From the NCBI GenBank assembly GCA_003478355.1, contig QUFC01000002.1, positions 1-64,000 of the forward strand: a stretch of 64,000 nt of DNA, in the 5' to 3' direction. Shown here one piece after another: positions 59,361 to 64,000 of the stretch. Both the position numbers and the translations under genes were made by a program. Below the pieces are notes generated by a model, which ran no database searches, was not told the origin of the DNA, and was given only the letters and a program-made list of their open reading frames with translations. Every line of letters begins with the position of its first letter. Within the stretch, counting starts at the first letter, position 1. The stretch is from Lachnospiraceae bacterium AM48-27BH. Its GTDB lineage: Bacteria > Bacillota > Clostridia > Lachnospirales > Lachnospiraceae.

Positions 59361-59392
59361 CGTGAGGTTTCTGTGACATTTGGATGCTACAC
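59361..59392 (+). promoter_or_regulatory. Response-regulator box and promoter of the right TCS
   Basis: CGTGAGGTTT-C-TGTGACATTTGG (59361-59383) is a tandem pair of 11-nt-spaced half-sites followed 3 nt later by TACACT (59387-59392). The same pair in swapped order precedes the ABC genes at 61207. Confidence 0.65.
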
Positions 59393-59415
59393 TAAGAATG
59401 AAGGAGTGTGATACA

Positions 59416-60099
59416 ATGCGAATTTTAGTAGTCGAGGATGACCGACTTTTGAATAATACTTTGTGCTATAACCTGGATGCTGCGGGCTATGTCGTGGACT
59501 CTGCCTTGACAAAATCAGCAGCCAGTGATTTTCTGACCAAGCAGGACTATGACCTGATCGTGCTGGATGTAAACCTGCCGGATGGGAATGGCTTTGATTT
59601 CTGCCGTGAGGTAAAGGAGCGCCGGCCGGATACGGCAGTGATCTTCCTGACCGCAAATGATATGGAGAGCGATATGCTCAAAGGCTATGAGCTGGGCGCA
59701 GAGGACTATGTGACCAAGCCATTTCCTATGAGCGTCTTTCAAAAAAAGTTGTCCGTGGTGCTGGGGCGGCTGGCGAAACAGTCTGGCGGCGATTGCTATG
59801 AGGATGGCGCACTATCCATCAATTTCTCGGAGATGACTGCTTCCCTGTCCGGTAAGCCGCTGGTGTTCACTCCATTGGAATACCGGCTGTTGAAAATCAT
59901 GACCAAAAACCCGCAGAATGTTTTGACCAGACAGGTGCTGCTTGAAAAGCTGTGGGATGCCGATGGGAACTTTGTGGATGAACACGCCCTGACTGCGGCC
60001 ATCAGCCGGGTGCGGAACAAAATTGAAACGGAGGGCCGCCAGTACATCAAGACAGTGTACGGCATGGGCTATATGTGGATCGGAGGGGCGCTGAAATGA
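59416..60099 (+). CDS. OmpR-family response regulator (right module)
   Basis: 227 residues. Receiver domain with VVEDDRL, phospho-accepting aspartate in DVNLPDGNGFD and DYVTKPFP, then an OmpR winged helix ending YIKTVYGMGYMW. The start at 59416 has AAGGAGTG upstream. It resembles the left-flank regulator in layout, but codon use is GC-rich. It is coupled to its kinase by a 4-nt overlap. It probably binds the boxes at 59361 and 61207. Confidence 0.94.
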   Translation: MRILVVEDDRLLNNTLCYNLDAAGYVVDSALTKSAASDFLTKQDYDLIVLDVNLPDGNGFDFCREVKERRPDTAVIFLTANDMESDMLKGYELGAEDYVTKPFPMSVFQKKLSVVLGRLAKQSGGDCYEDGALSINFSEMTASLSGKPLVFTPLEYRLLKIMTKNPQNVLTRQVLLEKLWDADGNFVDEHALTAAISRVRNKIETEGRQYIKTVYGMGYMWIGGALK

Positions 60100-61127
60100 A
60101 TATGCGAAAACTCTCCATCAACAAAGCCTGCGTCCTTTTGGGAACGCTTTTGCTGCTGTCGGTTGGTGCAGTCTGTGCCGCTGTTTATCTGCTGACCCAG
60201 AATATAACCGCTGTCCGGTGTGTGTTCCTGTTCAGTCTCTTTGTACTGCTCTGCGTTATCTTCTTTGTGGCGCTGATCCGCCGGAAGCTGGTCCGGTTCT
60301 CCGATGCCTTTTGTGGTCAGATGGATGATATGCTCTCCGGGGATATCCAGCCGAAGCAGACGGTCGAGGAAGAAAGCCTGTTCTATAAAATCAACTACCG
60401 GCTGGGGCGGCTGTACGAGGTCATGCAGGAAAATAAAAACAGCATCGCAAAGGAACGGGCTGACCTGCAAGAACTGATCTCCGACATTTCCCATCAGGTC
60501 AAGACCCCGATTGCCAACTTGAAGATGATCAACAACACGCTGCTTGAAAACGAGGTTCCCCCGCAGAAGCAAAAGGAATTTCTGACAGCCCAGGCCAGCC
60601 AGCTTCATAAGCTGGACTTCCTCATGCAGGCCATGATTAAAACCTCCCGCCTGGAAACGGGAGTCATTTCGCTGGAGCAGAGACAGCAGTCGATTTACGA
60701 TACCCTTGCCGCTGCCCTGGGCGGGATTTTGCTCAATGCCGAAAAGAAAAAGATAGATGTGCAGGTGGAATGCCCGGAGCATTTGGATGCACGCCATGAT
60801 AGAAAATGGACAAGCGAAGCCCTGTTCAACATTCTGGATAATGCTGTGAAATACACCCCGGCAGGCGGGCAGATCCGTGTGTCGGTGGAAGGCTGGGAAA
60901 TGTATGTGAAGATCGACATTGCCGATACCGGCATCGGCATTTCAGAGCAGCACCAAGGGACAGTTTTCAAGCGGTTTTACCGGGAAGATGCGGTGCATGA
61001 TGTGGACGGTATTGGAATCGGTCTGTATCTGGCCCGTGAGATTGTGACCTTGCAGGGCGGTTATATCCGGGTAGCGTCTGAGGTTGGGAAAGGCTCAACC
61101 TTTTCTGTTTTCCTGCTCCGAAAGTAG
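60096..61127 (+). CDS. Sensor histidine kinase (right module)
   Basis: 343 residues: two membrane helices (about 10-32 and 42-60) with a very short loop between them. Then the H box ISDISHQVKTPIANL, N box NILDNAVKYTPAGG and G boxes DTGIGI and GIGIGLYL. The short loop is typical of intramembrane-sensing kinases that work with ABC transporters of the peptide-resistance type. ATG 60096 overlaps the regulator stop. Confidence 0.93.
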   Translation: MNMRKLSINKACVLLGTLLLLSVGAVCAAVYLLTQNITAVRCVFLFSLFVLLCVIFFVALIRRKLVRFSDAFCGQMDDMLSGDIQPKQTVEEESLFYKINYRLGRLYEVMQENKNSIAKERADLQELISDISHQVKTPIANLKMINNTLLENEVPPQKQKEFLTAQASQLHKLDFLMQAMIKTSRLETGVISLEQRQQSIYDTLAAALGGILLNAEKKKIDVQVECPEHLDARHDRKWTSEALFNILDNAVKYTPAGGQIRVSVEGWEMYVKIDIADTGIGISEQHQGTVFKRFYREDAVHDVDGIGIGLYLAREIVTLQGGYIRVASEVGKGSTFSVFLLRK

Positions 61128-61149
61128 AGCAAGCACACCCCGAAAATTG

Positions 61150-61239
61150 AAATGTCACAGGTTCGTGACATTTGGGGGCTGAATTTAGCGGAAATTTTTT
61201 GTGGCTCGTGACATTTCTGTGAGGTTTGGTCGTTACAAT
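61150..61239 (+). promoter_or_regulatory. Response-regulator boxes and promoter of the right ABC genes
   Basis: A palindrome AAATGTCAC/GTGACATTT (about 61150-61173) is followed by CGTGACATTT-C-TGTGAGGTTTGG (61207-61229) and a -10 TACAAT (61234-61239). The tandem box has the same spacing to the -10 as at 59361. Confidence 0.65.
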
Positions 61240-61271
61240 GGGTCTAAGTTAAAGAAAGGATGGTGTTCTCT

Positions 61272-61937
61272 ATGAGCATTTTGCAAACGACTGAACTGAA
61301 AAAATACTACGGCACAAAGCCGAATATCACAAAGGCCCTGGATGGTGTGAACCTCTCTGTTGAGCAGGGGGAATTTGTAGCGATTGTTGGAATCTCCGGT
61401 AGCGGAAAATCCACTCTGCTAAACATGATCGGCGGACTGGATGTGCCTACCTCCGGCAAGGTCATTGTGGATGGGCGCGACCTCTCTACATTGAAAGACG
61501 AGCAGCTTACTATCTTCCGCAGACGAAAGATCGGCTTCATCTTCCAGAACTACAATCTGGTGCCGGTGCTGAATGTCTTTGAAAACATTGTGCTGCCTGT
61601 GGAGCTGGATGGAAACAAGGTGGACAAGAAGTTTATGAAAGAAGTGGTGCGGATGCTGGGGCTGGAGGATAAACTGAACAATATGCCCAGCAATCTCTCC
61701 GGCGGCCAGCAGCAGCGTGTAGCCATCGCCCGCGCTCTGGTATCGAAGCCTGCTATCGTTCTGGCGGACGAGCCAACAGGCAATCTGGACAGTATGACCA
61801 GCAGCGATGTGCTGAGCCTGCTGAAAGTTACCAGCACAAAATTCCACCAGACCCTTGTAATGATTACCCATAATAATGAGATCGCCCAGCTTGCCGACCG
61901 CATTATTCGGATCGAGGATGGTAAGATTGTGCAGTAA
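61272..61937 (+). CDS. ABC transporter ATP-binding protein (right module)
   Basis: 221 residues. Walker [10 protein letters not shown], signature [15 protein letters not shown], Walker [14 protein letters not shown], and a switch histidine in [10 protein letters not shown]. It is of the LolD/MacB type, like the left-flank ATPase. Start at 61272 chosen for spacing from AAAGGA; an ATG at 61260 is also possible. It partners the permease 13 nt downstream. Confidence 0.94.
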   Translation: MSILQTTELKKYYGTKPNITKALDGVNLSVEQGEFVAIVGISGSGKSTLLNMIGGLDVPTSGKVIVDGRDLSTLKDEQLTIFRRRKIGFIFQNYNLVPVLNVFENIVLPVELDGNKVDKKFMKEVVRMLGLEDKLNNMPSNLSGGQQQRVAIARALVSKPAIVLADEPTGNLDSMTSSDVLSLLKVTSTKFHQTLVMITHNNEIAQLADRIIRIEDGKIVQ

Positions 61938-61950
61938 AGGGGGCGGAACT

Positions 61951-64000
61951 ATGAATGACATTCTATTTGGCAATAACAACAAGGCTGTCATCAAAAAGCT
62001 GGCAAACCGCAGTTTTCGCAGTAACAAAATGCGGAATGTGATTGCAGCCATTGCGATTGCCCTGACAACTTTTCTCTTTACGGCAGTCCTGACCATTGGC
62101 ATGGGTGCCAGTGGGACGCTGGAATACAGCATGGCAAAAATGATGGGATCATCTGCGGATGCTCTGGTACAGGGACTTTCCGAGGATCAGCTCCAGCAGT
62201 TAAAAGAAAACGCCATGTTTGAAAAGGTGGGCTGCTGGATACCAGTCGAAATTATGACCAACACAAACCGGCGTGTTGCAGAGGTCGATTATGCCGACCA
62301 GACTCAGTTGGAAATTCGGATGCTGACACCACGCACAGGCTCTGCCCCTCAAAAAGCAAATGAGGTTTTGGTTTCTGCCAATATACTGAAGGATCTGAAC
62401 ATCGAAGAAAAAATCGGGGCAGAAATTCCTGTTGAATTGAAGGTTCGTCAAAGTGGTCAGGTTTATCATTTTGATATGGTCGTATCCGGTATTTACGACA
62501 CACCAAATGAAAAATCAGAATCGGTCATTGTTTCCAAAGCATTTCTGGAAGAAAACGCAGAAATGATGAGCGATATTGCTTTGGGGCGTGTTGGCTGTGG
62601 TATTTATACAGCCGATGTAGTAATGCGGGATAGTTATATGGTAAAGGACCGCATTTCAGAGCTTGTCCGCAATATTGGCGGTAATCCGGACGATGTCAAT
62701 GCAGCTAACGCGGTTCGCGTTGCTCCTAATCCCATCGTTTCTAGTGAAAGCGGCCTTATGATGTGGCTGGTAGCCGGTGTTTTCGGTATCCTGTTCATGT
62801 TCTGTGGGTATCTGCTCATTTACAATGTATTTGAGATTGCTGTAACAAATGATATTCGCCAGTACGGCTTGCTGAGGACTGTGGGAACAACTTCCAGACA
62901 AATCAGGCGTTTAGTCAACCGGCAGGCACTGTACTTGTTCCTGATCGGTACGCCATTCGGTCTGCTTTTCGGCACATTGCTTGGCCGCAGTATTCTGCCT
63001 ATTGCACTCCAGATATTTGCTGTTGATTTCAGCGGTGGAAATATTGAGGTCGGCACACTCCCATATTTGGGAATTATCGCAGGTGCAATCCTGTTCTCAG
63101 GACTCACGGTTTATATCAGCACCAGAAAATCGGTAAAGAAAGCCTCCCGTGTGTCACCTATCGAGGCTATCCGCTATGTAGAGCAGGACACGGTTTCCAT
63201 AAAGCGAAAAAAGACAATTTCCGGGGCAGTCATTCCTCGCATGGCGAAGGCAAATCTTCAGCGCAATAAGCGCCGGACAGTCTTTATTGTGATTTCTCTG
63301 ACTTTGAGCATTGTCCTCTTGAACTCGGTGTTTATCTTCAGCGGCAGCTTTGATGAAGATGCCTATATCGAAAACCAGACCCGAAGTGACTTTATAGTAT
63401 ATAGTCCAGGCATTCAGGCGGCGTTTGGAAATGACTTTGGGCATGATAGTGCTGTTCCAGAGAAGGCAGTGGAGGAAATCAAGGAACAGCCCGGAGTCAC
63501 AAATGAAGTCTACCTGTACCGGAACACTTTTGAAGATGACCATATCTCTTGTGACTGGGGAACTCCCTATGTGGTTGATAACACATATAAGGAGCAGCGA
63601 ATGTTGCCGGAACACCTCAATTTAGGTGTTTACCAAACAGAAAATTATAGGCATACTGTTGGGTTGACTGCGGATAACCACCCCCTCGGAAATGTATTTG
63701 GCTTTTCGGAAAACTTCTTCAATCGGCTGGACATTATCGAAGGTGAAACTGATTTATCTGTCTTAAAAGACAAACTTTGGAATGGTAACAATGTAATTTT
63801 AATGGGCGAATATGACGATCATGGTAACTTTGGTGGGGCAGATGCCGCCGATTATTGTGGATTATCAGTTGGAGATACCATTCAATTTTATGAAAATGGA
63901 ACTCCAACCGAGGAGTTTACCATTATCGCAAAAGCCGTAGCTACTAATAGCGATATGACTATGACTGGCGGCGGTTCAAATATTGCACAAATAATAGAAG
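61951..64000 (+). CDS. FtsX-type ABC permease (cut by the window edge)
   Basis: At least 683 residues, still open at 64000. A first helix (about 30-50), a large extracytoplasmic domain, three FtsX helices (about 270-400), a fourth near 450 and the start of a second extracytoplasmic domain are visible. ATG 61951 follows a GGGGGCGG site. It forms the transporter with the ATPase. Base composition drops toward AT in the last 700 nt. Confidence 0.9.
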   Translation, partial: MNDILFGNNNKAVIKKLANRSFRSNKMRNVIAAIAIALTTFLFTAVLTIGMGASGTLEYSMAKMMGSSADALVQGLSEDQLQQLKENAMFEKVGCWIPVEIMTNTNRRVAEVDYADQTQLEIRMLTPRTGSAPQKANEVLVSANILKDLNIEEKIGAEIPVELKVRQSGQVYHFDMVVSGIYDTPNEKSESVIVSKAFLEENAEMMSDIALGRVGCGIYTADVVMRDSYMVKDRISELVRNIGGNPDDVNAANAVRVAPNPIVSSESGLMMWLVAGVFGILFMFCGYLLIYNVFEIAVTNDIRQYGLLRTVGTTSRQIRRLVNRQALYLFLIGTPFGLLFGTLLGRSILPIALQIFAVDFSGGNIEVGTLPYLGIIAGAILFSGLTVYISTRKSVKKASRVSPIEAIRYVEQDTVSIKRKKTISGAVIPRMAKANLQRNKRRTVFIVISLTLSIVLLNSVFIFSGSFDEDAYIENQTRSDFIVYSPGIQAAFGNDFGHDSAVPEKAVEEIKEQPGVTNEVYLYRNTFEDDHISCDWGTPYVVDNTYKEQRMLPEHLNLGVYQTENYRHTVGLTADNHPLGNVFGFSENFFNRLDIIEGETDLSVLKDKLWNGNNVILMGEYDDHGNFGGADAADYCGLSVGDTIQFYENGTPTEEFTIIAKAVATNSDMTMTGGGSNIAQIIE

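Noticed and set aside
14682..64000. Relaxase, integrase and oriT of the element
   Set aside because: I looked for relaxase histidine triads and tyrosine or serine recombinase motifs in all large frames and found none; they are probably beyond the right edge.
1..64000. tRNA, rRNA, insertion sequences or CRISPR arrays
   Set aside because: None were recognised by eye: no transposase motifs, no rRNA core sequences and no regularly spaced repeats.

Overview
The window is from a low-GC Gram-positive gut bacterium (Bacillota, class Clostridia). The left 13.5 kb looks like Lachnospiraceae chromosome: AT-rich, with a divergent lexA/yneA SOS pair, a split larC, ECF and sugar-use genes, and a two-component/ABC operon. 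From about 13.57 kb the sequence becomes clearly GC-richer and nearly all genes lie on the + strand. This is most of a large integrative conjugative element (ICE). Neither the integrase nor the relaxase is in view, so the element must continue past the right edge.

Left flank (1-13.5 kb): a structured promoter-terminator unit without a gene (about 305-490); an ECF S component and larC (957-3120, minus); yneA and lexA around three LexA boxes (3.5-4.7 kb); a Ca/Na-type antiporter behind a yybP-ykoY manganese riboswitch (4.8-5.86 kb); a decayed sucrose/fructan locus (5.9-8.2 kb); and a response regulator, histidine kinase, ABC ATPase and FtsX-type permease operon (8.2-13.4 kb). A truncated small gene at 13.43-13.57 kb marks the likely element junction. 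Just inside lies the detached tRNA-binding C-terminus of a methionyl-tRNA synthetase.

Element core (14.6-41 kb): a DNA-binding protein and a partner, then a type IV secretion operon (VirB2-like pilin, VirB6-like protein, signal-peptide protein, C39-peptidase wall hydrolase, VirB3-VirB4 fusion, VirD4 coupling protein, S1-domain protein). A two-gene AAA ATPase/RloB defence-like pair with its own promoter follows (29.6-31.5 kb). Then comes a full Tad/Flp-type machine (31.5-41 kb): two pseudopilins, an anchored Pro-rich protein, a 565-residue secreted protein, prepilin peptidase, CpaB, CpaE/TadZ-like and CpaF ATPases, TadB, TadC and a small Flp-like pilin. The VirB and Tad operons start behind the same unusual promoter: two TTGGCA boxes 22 nt apart, a -10 box, no good -35, and an intrinsic terminator soon after.

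Element accessory half (41-57 kb): two sigma-like proteins, SSB, a DUF932 protein, a YkgJ cysteine-cluster protein, a DUF4143 ATPase, a duplicated DUF4313 family and many small unknowns. Most are separated by intrinsic terminators that run almost straight into the next ribosome-binding site, which suggests antitermination. Right edge (57-64 kb): an AT-rich TetR/flavodoxin-ferredoxin insert, then a second, GC-rich two-component/ABC module that leaves the window.

Several genes in the element show single-base deletions, mostly in short homopolymers, that split otherwise good proteins. This may be a sequencing or assembly problem rather than decay.
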